Positions 8,665 through 16,838 of a DNA stretch of 64,000 nt are shown here, piece after piece (positions within the stretch are counted from its first letter, which is position 1; every line of letters starts with the position of its first letter). The stretch comes from Candidatus Poribacteria bacterium (GTDB lineage Bacteria > Poribacteria > WGA-4E > WGA-3G), in the NCBI GenBank assembly GCA_022827225.1, contig JAJDTJ010000149.1, forward strand, positions 1 through 64,000. Direction: 5' to 3'. The notes beneath the pieces were generated by a model. It was not told the origin of the DNA and searched no databases. It worked only from the letters and a program-made list of their open reading frames with translations. The translations under genes were made by a program, and so were the position numbers.

Positions 8665-9675
8665 ATGACGTTGAAAACTCGCATACGTTTTAGTGTTTTG
8701 GTTATCGTCCTTTTAGGGATGGGTTCTATTCTAATACTGATGGGGCAAAAGGACACTAAAACTTCTAACGGAGGAAGTCATCTTACAGCGTTACCGCTCT
8801 CACGTGAAGAACCTCAAAAGGGATCCCTTGATGACACAAGACAGCGTTTGGAGGAAGTGCATTCAAGGACTGGGGTGAACTCAGAGATAACACCTGAAAT
8901 GCTAAAGAGATTCCGTGCTTCGAGAAATGAAGCCACATTAAAAAAGGAATGGGATGCCCTTATGGAGGTTCCGGGTCGCCATTCGTCAAAAGAATGGTTT
9001 GCAGCACTTGCGGAATTTCATCGTAAGGCACAAGCAAGACAGGTTGATTACCGTAGTCAGGCTGCGCAGTCGAAACGTGACATCCAAGAAACGAAGGCGG
9101 CAATACAGAAAACAGAACGTATTATGGCAGAAACAGCTGAGATGGTCGCAGAATCGAGGAGACGGACAGCAGAAGCCATCGCTCGTTACGAGGCGCGTTT
9201 CGCCGATCCAGCAACGTCTCAAACACCGTCTGAAAATGATCACACTGACGACTCACTAAATACGGTCCCGTCTCCTGAACCCCCAGAGGGGGCTTTAACT
9301 TCACCGACAGAAGTTTCGGCCCCCCCCCATAGTGAAGCACGTCGTGATCCTGTATCCGAGACCTTCATCCGGGACACGTTTCTTGACGAAATGGCACAAT
9401 GGCAGGAAGGTATCAATAAAAGCTACCCTGATGTTCTGATCGCAGAAGACCTTCCCTTAGAGGCGTTTAACTCGATTTTCTCGACGGAGGCTTCGCGGAT
9501 GGAACTCCAAGCACGGCAAAGACAAATGCAAGCGGACATTGCCCATCGTGTTCAAAGTTTTTTGGCAGAGGATGCTCCCGGAAATCGAGACCAGAAACTT
9601 TCCATTATTCGTCAGACGCTCTCAGCAACCTGGAGTGAAGAGATTGCAGATAGTGTCATTGAACGTTTAAAATAG
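8665..9675 (+). CDS. single-pass envelope protein with long coiled coil
   Basis: AGGAGG lies six bases before ATG 8665. One hydrophobic segment (about residues 8-28) acts as a signal anchor, followed by a Thr/Ser/Gly linker. Residues about 60-180 form a charged helical coiled coil, about 185-235 a Pro/Ser/Thr-rich linker, and the last 100 residues are helical (TWSEEIADSVIERLK at the end). A run of nine C residues (9320-9328) encodes part of the linker and could slip to shift the frame. It is the last gene of the ECF locus and is followed by a good terminator. It could be a periplasm-facing sensor or partner of the sigma system, but no known anti-sigma domain is visible. Confidence 0.75.
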   Translation: MTLKTRIRFSVLVIVLLGMGSILILMGQKDTKTSNGGSHLTALPLSREEPQKGSLDDTRQRLEEVHSRTGVNSEITPEMLKRFRASRNEATLKKEWDALMEVPGRHSSKEWFAALAEFHRKAQARQVDYRSQAAQSKRDIQETKAAIQKTERIMAETAEMVAESRRRTAEAIARYEARFADPATSQTPSENDHTDDSLNTVPSPEPPEGALTSPTEVSAPPHSEARRDPVSETFIRDTFLDEMAQWQEGINKSYPDVLIAEDLPLEAFNSIFSTEASRMELQARQRQMQADIAHRVQSFLAEDAPGNRDQKLSIIRQTLSATWSEEIADSVIERLK

Positions 9676-9741
9676 GCGAACACGAGTTGCCACTTTAAAC
9701 ACTTGCCCTTTGGATAGAAAGTTTTCTTTCAGCAACATAGG

Positions 9742-9784
9742 AAAAGCCGCCTCTGCGATTTACACATACGGCGGCTTTTTTATT
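9742..9784 (+). terminator. rho-independent terminator of the ECF/envelope locus
   Basis: A ten-base stem AAAAGCCGCC (9742-9751) pairs with GGCGGCTTTT (9770-9779), followed by further T residues. It lies 66 bases after the stop of the last envelope coiled-coil gene. Confidence 0.85.
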
Positions 9785-9834
9785 GTTTGTCGGGATTCAA
9801 AGTCGTCTTGCTATATCGTACCCGCCTCTTTGGA

Positions 9835-10085
9835 CTATTCCACCAATCGTTCAGCAAAACGGAACGCGCTGTTGTCTTCAGGCGCGTAGCCGATCACCTT
9901 CCGTGCGTTGGTGATGCTCCAGAACTTATGCGAATTATCGCTGATGCCGTAGAAAATCTGGAGCGGAATCCCGTTTTCGTCCTCTATGTTCTCTATTTCA
10001 ATACTCTTGACGAAGCGTTGCCCCTGGTCGCGGATGCTCAAATACGCGCCGAGTCCGCGGTGCATCGCCTTCAGATCGTCTGTCA
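9835..10085 (-). pseudogene. duplicated 3' fragment of the NAD-dependent epimerase gene
   Basis: The last about 80 residues of this frame (from MHRGLGAYLSIRDQ to FRFAERLVE) match the C-terminus of the intact epimerase encoded at 11875-12702, and the DNA is closely similar, including a long identical stretch around 9911-9965. The Rossmann N-terminus is missing, and upstream the frame runs into unrelated sequence antisense to the AAA gene. Both copies point the same way and bracket the AAA ATPase-nuclease gene, so they are direct repeats. Changes such as EVI to KVI and an early stop after RLVE suggest decay. Confidence 0.75.
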
Positions 10086-10248
10086 AACTCCTTTTTATAT
10101 CCCTTTTCGCTTGAAAAATTTTGAACAGACATATATAATGGCTAAAAACAGAGGCTTCCATAGGTTCGTACTCGTTATAGTCGCTCTGCCCCATCCAAAC
10201 TGAAAACCGAATGCCTCTAACTTCTCTAAACTTGGAAGATAATAAAAA

Positions 10249-11844
10249 ATGAGACGCTTCGGAACCCAAGGTCGTGTGTACCCTGAAGATAATTACGTTA
10301 TCCCGCGTACAGCGGAGGTTACCGATTTTATCACCCGTGTCAAACAGGGGCGGTACATCGTCCTCTTCGCGCCCCGCCAGACTGGTAAAACTACCTTTTT
10401 CCAACTGGCACTTGAGGAACTCACCGCCAAAGACTTAACCTATTTCCCGATACAATTCAATTTTGAGGTGTACGAAGGCTGCACACCCTCAGAGTTTTAC
10501 GGTGGTCTCACAGGTGATATGCGTGAGAAAATCATAGAAGTCTTTCAAGAACGTGGACAAGCACTGCCTGAAACGCTCACCGACTTATTAGAAACTACAC
10601 AACTTACGAATCAACTCTCTCTGCGCGGATTCCTTAAGGCATTGGGAAAAGTTTTAAGTGAACTACGGGTTGTACTCATCATTGACGAATTTGATGCCAT
10701 TCCGCGCGATGCTGTCAAAGGTTTTCTTCGTGTGCTCCGCGAGATCTATCTCTCCGGCAGGACGCGCTGTCCGCATAGCATTGGCATTATTGGGGTTAAA
10801 GACATCACGCAGCTGGATTATGATAGGTCCATTTCGCCGTTCAATATCCAAGATGAGTTTCGGTTGCCGCCCTTCACGCTTGAACAGGTCCGCGAGCTGC
10901 TGGCACAGTATACCGAAGAAGTCGGACAACCGTTCACCCCTGAAGTTATCGAGAACATTCATAGACAGACTGCCGGACAGCCGTTCCTCGTCAACCGATT
11001 CGCACAGATTCTTACCGAGGAGATGGATATCCCTAAAAATGAGACGATCCAAATGGCGCACTTTGCGGCGGCGCATACCCAACTCCTTGGAGAAACAAAC
11101 GCGAATATCAGCCACCTGTTAACCAACATTCGTAGAAATCCGCGTTTTGAAAGTATCCTGATGCGAATCGCCTCCTATGAAAACGGTATTCGCTTTAACC
11201 CAGACGACGAAATCATTGGCGAGCTCACCACTTACGGCGTCATAGCGAAAGGGCCGGACGGGATGTGTGAGATTCTCAATCCGATATATCAGCAGCGAAT
11301 CATGCAGGCGTTCAAGCCTCTTTTAAATGGGTTGGAACACGAATATTTCCCAAAGGACACTCAGCCAGGCTTGGTTGATTACCTAACGTCCACAAGTCAG
11401 ATTAATATGGACTTGCTCCTTGACAATTTTCGGGATTTTGTCGCCCGCGCGGGCTTTCGGATTCTATTAGTCCCCAATACCCCAAAGGAGTTCGTCGGTC
11501 AACATCTTCTTTATGCATATCTGGATCAATGCGTCCAATTGGTGAATGGACATATTTACGTTGAAGTTCAAACCGGACGCGGCAGGATGGACCTCGTCAT
11601 CTTCTACAACGCGCGGAAATACATCGTCGAGACCAAGATATGGGAGGGGCACAGATCCTATCAGACCGGTAAAAAACAACTCGCGGCGTATCTCCAATTG
11701 GAACGGACAGTTGAGGGCTACTACGTGGTATTTGATCATCGTGAGCATCCAGAGCCTCGGGCAGAAACAGAGACAATAGATGGGATGAAGATTCGGAGTT
11801 ACGTCATTCCTGTGATGCAAAAACGTCCCTCACAGAACGCCTGA
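10249..11844 (+). CDS. AAA-like ATPase with C-terminal PD-(D/E)XK nuclease-like domain
   Basis: The N-terminal half is an AAA-like (PF14516-type) NTPase. Walker A APRQTGKTT includes K47, and Walker B VVLIIDEFD includes D146 and E147. A winged-helix-like middle (about residues 215-330) follows. The C-terminus has the nuclease pattern GRMDLVIF-x-YIVETKIW with D448, E461 and K463, and a downstream Gln/Tyr motif (GKKQLAAYL). Such proteins are widespread, variable accessory genes of unknown role, often suspected in defence or mobile-element biology. The gene stands alone, with directly repeated epimerase fragments on both sides, consistent with acquisition by insertion. The ribosome site GGAAG is modest. 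Confidence 0.85.
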   Translation: MRRFGTQGRVYPEDNYVIPRTAEVTDFITRVKQGRYIVLFAPRQTGKTTFFQLALEELTAKDLTYFPIQFNFEVYEGCTPSEFYGGLTGDMREKIIEVFQERGQALPETLTDLLETTQLTNQLSLRGFLKALGKVLSELRVVLIIDEFDAIPRDAVKGFLRVLREIYLSGRTRCPHSIGIIGVKDITQLDYDRSISPFNIQDEFRLPPFTLEQVRELLAQYTEEVGQPFTPEVIENIHRQTAGQPFLVNRFAQILTEEMDIPKNETIQMAHFAAAHTQLLGETNANISHLLTNIRRNPRFESILMRIASYENGIRFNPDDEIIGELTTYGVIAKGPDGMCEILNPIYQQRIMQAFKPLLNGLEHEYFPKDTQPGLVDYLTSTSQINMDLLLDNFRDFVARAGFRILLVPNTPKEFVGQHLLYAYLDQCVQLVNGHIYVEVQTGRGRMDLVIFYNARKYIVETKIWEGHRSYQTGKKQLAAYLQLERTVEGYYVVFDHREHPEPRAETETIDGMKIRSYVIPVMQKRPSQNA

Positions 11845-11874
11845 ATGCTCAACGCTAAACGCGGACGGCACGCG

Positions 11875-12702
11875 TTATGATCCTTTCGCTTCCTTGAACA
11901 CTTCTGTTAACCGCTCAGCAAAACGGAATGCGCTGTTGTCCTCTGGTGCATAGTCTATCACTTCTCGAGCGTTGGTGATGCTCCAGAACTTATGCGAATT
12001 ATCGCTGATGCCGTAGAAAATCTGGAACGGAATCCCGTTTTCGTCCTCTATATTCTCTGTTTCAATGCTTTTGACAAAGAGTTGAACCTGATCGCGAACG
12101 CTTAAATAGGCACCAAGCGCGCGGTGCATATTCTGATAATTGTCCGTTGTGATATCCGCCATATCTGTCTCGCGCGGTGCACCGATACGGATCTGCACGT
12201 TTTGGAGTTTCTTGTTTTTCCTGAACCCCGTCGCAAAGACAAAACCGAGATGTTCATAAGACTCTTTTGCCCACCCGTAGAAGTTATCGGAAAGTGGACG
12301 CATCTCTGGGGTTACGAAATCCCACTTACCTGTCCAAATAAGGCGTTCATAATAATCTGCTGCGTGGTTAGAACTACAGACAACGACGCGCCGAACATCC
12401 GTTTCCCAGCAGGTGTGATAGACGTTATACGCCATCTGGATGTTGTTGAGTTCATCCTGAAAACCGCCGCCTTTGAAAGCACAGTGAACGACGGCATCGA
12501 CACCCTCAAAATGGTGTCGGTATGCGTCTCGGTCAGGATTGGTAAGTTCAACGATCTCAATGCCTTCGACCTCTTCGCCTTGCCGGTTGGTGGTTTTTAC
12601 ATCCAAAAGGACGAGTTCATAGCGTTCTCGAAATTCTGGGAGCATCCGACTGGCAATATAGCCAGAGGCTCCAGTGATAAGAACTTTTCTACGATTTGGC
12701 AT
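11875..12702 (-). CDS. NAD(P)-dependent epimerase/dehydratase (extended SDR)
   Basis: The Rossmann motif GASGYIA is near residue 10, followed by VVHCAF and the catalytic YGWAK (Tyr-x3-Lys), with a serine pair in VCSSNHAADYY. At 275 residues it is a compact member of the extended SDR family, which includes uronate dehydrogenases and UDP-sugar epimerases; the HAADYYE segment recalls uronate dehydrogenase-like members. CAGGAGA lies upstream of ATG 12702. Its 3' third is duplicated as a fragment at 9835-10085 on the far side of the AAA gene. The substrate is unknown; a sugar or sugar acid is likely. Confidence 0.85.
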   Translation of the reverse strand: MPNRRKVLITGASGYIASRMLPEFRERYELVLLDVKTTNRQGEEVEGIEIVELTNPDRDAYRHHFEGVDAVVHCAFKGGGFQDELNNIQMAYNVYHTCWETDVRRVVVCSSNHAADYYERLIWTGKWDFVTPEMRPLSDNFYGWAKESYEHLGFVFATGFRKNKKLQNVQIRIGAPRETDMADITTDNYQNMHRALGAYLSVRDQVQLFVKSIETENIEDENGIPFQIFYGISDNSHKFWSITNAREVIDYAPEDNSAFRFAERLTEVFKEAKGS

Positions 12703-12753
12703 GTTGGAGTGGTCTCCTGATGTAGTTATTTCAAAGGTTATCAGGCTGAATGC

Positions 12754-14430
12754 CTATGAAATCTCCAATTTTTCTTTACAATGCCGTGCGAGCAGCTTCA
12801 TCTCTTCTATGACCTGTGTCTCAGTTTTTATCAGTTGCTCAAAGACAGGTGGTATAGATTGCCTGTTAAGGAGCCTGTCAAAGAAACTGCGCTGCACTGC
12901 TGTTGGTCCCGCGAATTGCGAAACCCCAGGACGCGCCGGTTCTGTTCCTAAGTATTCGATTGAAAAATAGTGCACAACCTTCTCTTGCGTAATCTCGCCT
13001 TCGTGGATGCTACCTGTGATCCGCCGTCCATAGTTCACTGCATAGACTCTACCGCTCATCTGGCTGCGGACAGTATAACCGCCTGCATCAACGGCTTCGT
13101 TCCAACATTTCTCGAACCCGTTGTTAGGCAAACGTTCACGAAGCTCTTCGGCGGAACGGACGACGAACTTGTTTTGATGCGGTGTTTTGACAATAAGGAA
13201 TTCCTCATCTTCGTGCTCAGAAGCGGGTTGCCCTATGAGGAGATCAACGGAATCCAGCGTCCAGACAACACCGTTTCGTATACCTTTTGCCGAGTTATGA
13301 TGTCTTTCGATGAATTCACTGTTCAGTGGGTGCAGACGATAAGTACCATTGTTGTTAAATGTCTCACGCAACTTTCGACGGTGTTCTATGACAGAAAACC
13401 GCTTTTTAGAGATCGGTATTTCGAGGCTGAGCGTGTAACCTGTGTGTAACTCGGTTGTGAGGTTCAGTTGTGATTGTCGAAGATCCGCTAAACGCGTGAG
13501 TGCCGTCTGACTTTTGGACAGGACGCGTCCGATCAAATATTGGCAGCGAAGTGCTGGGATTTCCGAGGCGAGACGTTCGAGCGTTGGTGCATCCAGCTGC
13601 TCCAACATAACCTTATGTTCCCATCGTGTCCCGCGTTCATGCATTAAAATTTGGAACTGCTGCATATCGCCATCGGTTCGGATATAACCGAGTGCTGTCC
13701 ACGGATCAAAGGTCGCACGGTAGTTTCCGCTGGTTTCTGCATCTCCCGCTAATACGCAATCTCGTCGTTCGTATCGGGAATAGAGTCCGAACTGAAATTC
13801 AAAGCCTTGGTAAGGTGCTAAAGCCTCTCGTAGATCGCGCGCGAACTCGCTGCCGCGTGCAAACCGCTTGAAAATCTGCTCGGTGCGCTGTGGCTGATTC
13901 AAGGCATCAAGAAACGTCCCGATAGGGATACCACCTTCTTCTACACCTTCATCTTCGCTTTTTCCAAAAACCTTAGTCTTGGTCTTAAAGGGCGGATTCC
14001 GAAGCGACACATCGCGTTGCGAGACGAGTTGTAACGCCACATCATCTGCTATATCCTTGAGTGCAGGTGCATCGCCGAGAATTTCTGCAAGCTTAACGTC
14101 GTCTATCTTCTCAGTCAAATCAATACCACGTTTGAGCTCAGCAAAGTGGATAATATCGTCGCAACTATACTGGAGCGGCGCGCTTGAAGAGAGGTTATCG
14201 TAGTTAGAGCGATGGAAGCGGATCCGCGGCTTGATGCGAAAGACGGGTGTGAGTCCATAATCTTTCAGCAAAACGTACAACGTGACAGTATAAGAATCCG
14301 CGTGAACCTTCTGCGCCAGAATACGGTCAAGTTTCGCGTCGCCTTCGACGATTAACCGTTCCTGGACGCGTCGGCTATCGTTGCCGAAAATCATCATCCG
14401 ATGTTCTTCTCTGTTATCATCTACTAACAT
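12754..14430 (-). CDS. unknown protein, possibly VTC/CYTH-like (triphosphate-tunnel fold)
   Basis: The 558-residue soluble protein has GGAGGG seven bases before its ATG. I do not recognise it firmly. Features suggesting the triphosphate-tunnel superfamily (VTC polyphosphate polymerase/CYTH) are alternating basic strands FRIKPRIRFHR near residue 70, YSRYERRDC followed by NYRATFDPWT near 215-245, and a strand RWEHKVMLEQL near 270 followed by a helix that ends in a short SKSQTAL segment. A second basic/acidic beta-rich region ends in HYFSIEYLGTE. The setting next to two CHAD-domain genes supports a polyphosphate link, since CHAD domains bind polyphosphate. This remains inference. Confidence 0.5.
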   Translation of the reverse strand: MLVDDNREEHRMMIFGNDSRRVQERLIVEGDAKLDRILAQKVHADSYTVTLYVLLKDYGLTPVFRIKPRIRFHRSNYDNLSSSAPLQYSCDDIIHFAELKRGIDLTEKIDDVKLAEILGDAPALKDIADDVALQLVSQRDVSLRNPPFKTKTKVFGKSEDEGVEEGGIPIGTFLDALNQPQRTEQIFKRFARGSEFARDLREALAPYQGFEFQFGLYSRYERRDCVLAGDAETSGNYRATFDPWTALGYIRTDGDMQQFQILMHERGTRWEHKVMLEQLDAPTLERLASEIPALRCQYLIGRVLSKSQTALTRLADLRQSQLNLTTELHTGYTLSLEIPISKKRFSVIEHRRKLRETFNNNGTYRLHPLNSEFIERHHNSAKGIRNGVVWTLDSVDLLIGQPASEHEDEEFLIVKTPHQNKFVVRSAEELRERLPNNGFEKCWNEAVDAGGYTVRSQMSGRVYAVNYGRRITGSIHEGEITQEKVVHYFSIEYLGTEPARPGVSQFAGPTAVQRSFFDRLLNRQSIPPVFEQLIKTETQVIEEMKLLARHCKEKLEIS

Positions 14431-14481
14431 GGATATACCCTCCGTTGCCCCATAAAACGATGCTGCCGTGTCTTGGTTACT

Positions 14482-15456
14482 TTACGTCGGTTCAAACCGT
14501 TGGCGTGCTAGGGCTGCTGCGCCAAGGATTCCCGAATTATCTCCGAGCTTTGCGCGTACAATTTGGACACCGTTTAGCGTATTTGGGAGCGCGTATTTTT
14601 TTGCGTAGGATCGTATATTGTCTATGAAGGTGTCGTCAAGTGCTTCAACAACGCCGCCCCCTAATACAATCATGTCCGGGTTCAGGAAATTCACTATGGA
14701 ACCGATACCGATGCCGAGATATTTGGTTGCTTTCTTGAAAACTTTCAGGGTTAACTTATCCTTTGCCCGAATCGCCTTCACCAATACGCCGCTCCGAATG
14801 ACACTGAGGTCGCCATCGGTGAGTTTAGTAAGCACGCTCTTTTTACCTTTTTTCTTAATCGCCTTCCGAAATTGCTTTGCCATAGCGGTTCGGCTTGCGA
14901 TTGCTTCTAAACAACCACGTGTGCCGCATCCACACCGGGGTCCATCGGCTTTAACGATAATGTGTCCAATTTCACCAGCGGTCTTACTCGCGCCGTGGAA
15001 TAATTCACCTTTTAAAATAATACCGCCACCGATGCCGGTGCCGACAAAAATGCCGACAACATTCTGGACACCTTGTGCGGCACCGAAGGCGTGCTCACCA
15101 AGTGTTCCGACATTCACATCATTGTCTACAAACGTCGGCAATCCGGTTCGGGCTTGAAGTTCAGCCTTGAGTGGAACGTCCCGCCACCCGAGATTCGGTG
15201 CGAAAATGACGATCCCTGTTTCTGGATCGAGGGGTCCCGGTGCCCCGATGCCGATTGCTTGTATTGATGCTTTATCAACGTTTGACTTATTGATCGCCTT
15301 TTGGATGGATTCAGCGATCCGGTCAATAACGACAGATGTCCCTTCGTCTGCTCCTGTTGAAACTTTGGATGTCCCTAAGATATTACCTCCCGCGTCAATG
15401 ACAGCGGACAAAATCTTTGTGCCACCCATATCGACACCGACAACGTTGGTGCTCAT
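14482..15456 (-). CDS. ROK family sugar kinase (glucokinase-like)
   Basis: The protein begins VVGVDMGGTKI (phosphate-binding motif), then has FVDNDVNV with the catalytic aspartate, GTGIGGGII, the ROK zinc/ROK signature HGASKTAGEIGH and the cysteine cluster CGCGTRGCLEA that binds structural zinc. Its length of 324 residues is normal for ATP glucokinases or fructokinases of this family. It likely phosphorylates a hexose using ATP. Polyphosphate glucokinases are also ROK proteins, but to my knowledge they lack this cysteine cluster. It is transcribed with the neighbouring CHAD genes and the VTC-like gene. Confidence 0.9.
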   Translation of the reverse strand: MSTNVVGVDMGGTKILSAVIDAGGNILGTSKVSTGADEGTSVVIDRIAESIQKAINKSNVDKASIQAIGIGAPGPLDPETGIVIFAPNLGWRDVPLKAELQARTGLPTFVDNDVNVGTLGEHAFGAAQGVQNVVGIFVGTGIGGGIILKGELFHGASKTAGEIGHIIVKADGPRCGCGTRGCLEAIASRTAMAKQFRKAIKKKGKKSVLTKLTDGDLSVIRSGVLVKAIRAKDKLTLKVFKKATKYLGIGIGSIVNFLNPDMIVLGGGVVEALDDTFIDNIRSYAKKYALPNTLNGVQIVRAKLGDNSGILGAAALARQRFEPT

Positions 15457-15482
15457 CTCTTAATAGTCTCCCGTTAAATTGG

Positions 15483-16019
15483 TTATGTTACCAAAAATGA
15501 TAACAGTTTCCGTTTAAAGTCTGCTGCGGAGAGTTGTTCCCACTTTTCAAGAAATTTTTCGTAATCGGTTTTTCGAGTCTCTCTCGTCTGATCAATAAGT
15601 TTAGCGATCCCGTCTTTCCCTGTAGCGGGTAGGGACGGTGGTGCGACAGCGTCCGACGCTGATTGATGTGCGTAATCGGTTAAAACCTGTAAAACGACAT
15701 CGCCGTCGTGGATGTCGCCGAGGATTTCTTGTAAATCGACGATCACCGCGAGGAATTCATCAAAACGTTCTTCGTCCGTTGGCGTCCCATCTTTAGGGCA
15801 TTCTTTTTCAAACGCATAAACGATCCGAAAGAGTTCCATCGTATAACGGAGTCGTTTGATCGAAATTCGCATGTTATGGAGTTCTTCATGCCTCGCTACG
15901 TCCCGAATGAACGGCTCCCACGTGTAGACCTCTTCGACCTTCTGTGGAAGAATGATACGAGCATTTTCGCGGTAACTACAGAGTGGCTTGACACCACTGA
16001 TTTTGTGAGCTTTCGCCAT
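15483..16019 (-). CDS. CHAD domain protein, C-terminal half-type
   Basis: The 178-residue protein contains the second signature helix of CHAD domains, ELHNMRISIKRLRYTMELF (residues about 49-67), followed by LQEILGDIHDGDV. It lacks the first signature (VHDMRVTSRRLRA), which is found in the next gene upstream. CHAD domains bind inorganic polyphosphate on a basic groove. AAGGA lies upstream of ATG 16019. Together with the upstream gene it would make one complete CHAD domain, so the pair may be a split gene or two partner half-proteins. It ends 26 bases before the ROK kinase start. Confidence 0.8.
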   Translation of the reverse strand: MAKAHKISGVKPLCSYRENARIILPQKVEEVYTWEPFIRDVARHEELHNMRISIKRLRYTMELFRIVYAFEKECPKDGTPTDEERFDEFLAVIVDLQEILGDIHDGDVVLQVLTDYAHQSASDAVAPPSLPATGKDGIAKLIDQTRETRKTDYEKFLEKWEQLSAADFKRKLLSFLVT

Positions 16020-16090
16020 CTTTTAATTTTTCCTTGCGGTTCAGTAAGGTGGGTTAGAAACTTTCAAGCTCACCTCCGTATATCTATGAA

Positions 16091-16178
16091 GAAACACCCT
16101 ATCAATACGCAGAAATACCGTTTTTGCTTGGGGTATTTGCTTGGGGTTTTTGATAGGGTGTTTCTGCGTATTTCTGCG
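16091..16178. repeat. palindromic element between the two CHAD genes
   Basis: A perfect 14-base inverted repeat, GAAACACCCTATCA (16091-16104) and TGATAGGGTGTTTC (16151-16164), encloses about 46 bases. Inside and beside it are repeats of TTTCTGCG and TTGCTTGGGG. A second arm pair (about 16106-16115/16169-16178) overlaps the first. Size and symmetry resemble a miniature inverted-repeat element or an intergenic REP-like hairpin. Confidence 0.65.
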
Positions 16179-16233
16179 GATTTCTTGTAAGCAAAAACAC
16201 CTCTCCATTACATTACGAACTACACGCCTTGGT

Positions 16234-16707
16234 CTACTTTTTGACAACGAAAAAATCCAAAAACTCGGTCTCAAAACCGGCGGTTTCCAGGGCGGTAAAG
16301 AGTATTAGCATCGGTTTTCGGGCTTTTTCTCGTTCACTTTGTAGATGCGAGATAAATGCTTGGATGTCTGCCTGTTCTGCTTCCGACAAAGTACCCAACG
16401 TTTTCTGGAAACGATGAATAAGAACATCGAGGTCCCGGACGGCTCCCATTGTTCGGGTTATCGCTTTCACCTTTTTATAGTGTTTTCGGAACGATTTTTG
16501 CGGAAAACAATCAGCGAAATTATCCATCGCTGCCCGTAAACGCCGCGAAGTGACACGCATATCGTGGACATATTCGATGTCGTGTCCATCCTTGGCTCCA
16601 TCTTTATAGGACATCATTTGCTGGAAATAGTCCACGATTATCTCCCGCGCCCAAGTTTCCAACGTCTCATCGGGTGAAATCGCGTTGGTTTTCGCACTTA
16701 TAGACAT
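16234..16707 (-). CDS. CHAD domain protein, N-terminal half-type
   Basis: The start is set at ATG 16707 with AGAGG about ten bases upstream; a longer frame to 16929 would overlap aroC by 91 bases. The product (157 residues) carries the first CHAD signature VHDMRVTSRRLRAAMDNF near residue 40 and AVRDLDVLIHRF near 80, then ends in FLDFFVVKK before the second signature helix that normally follows. That helix is in the neighbouring gene at 15483-16019. Polyphosphate binding is the known role of CHAD. Whether the half-domains associate is untested. Confidence 0.75.
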   Translation of the reverse strand: MSISAKTNAISPDETLETWAREIIVDYFQQMMSYKDGAKDGHDIEYVHDMRVTSRRLRAAMDNFADCFPQKSFRKHYKKVKAITRTMGAVRDLDVLIHRFQKTLGTLSEAEQADIQAFISHLQSEREKARKPMLILFTALETAGFETEFLDFFVVKK

Positions 16708-16838
16708 TGTGTTAAGCCTCTTATTCGGTTTTACTAAAACAGGAACCTTCGCTAAGAAAAAGGGGTTCGGTTTTGTAACGGAAGATTTGATAAAGCGTTC
16801 GTCGACATCGTGTGTGGTTATAAGAGCTTGACCTTGCA

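Noticed and set aside
9787..10203. 138-codon plus-strand ORF
   Set aside because: It overlaps the epimerase fragment in antisense, and the similarity of that fragment to the intact gene fixes the coding strand as minus.
14482..15456. Polyphosphate glucokinase
   Set aside because: The protein has the zinc-binding CGCGTRGCLEA cluster typical of ATP-dependent ROK kinases, and its neighbours alone do not justify the polyphosphate assignment.
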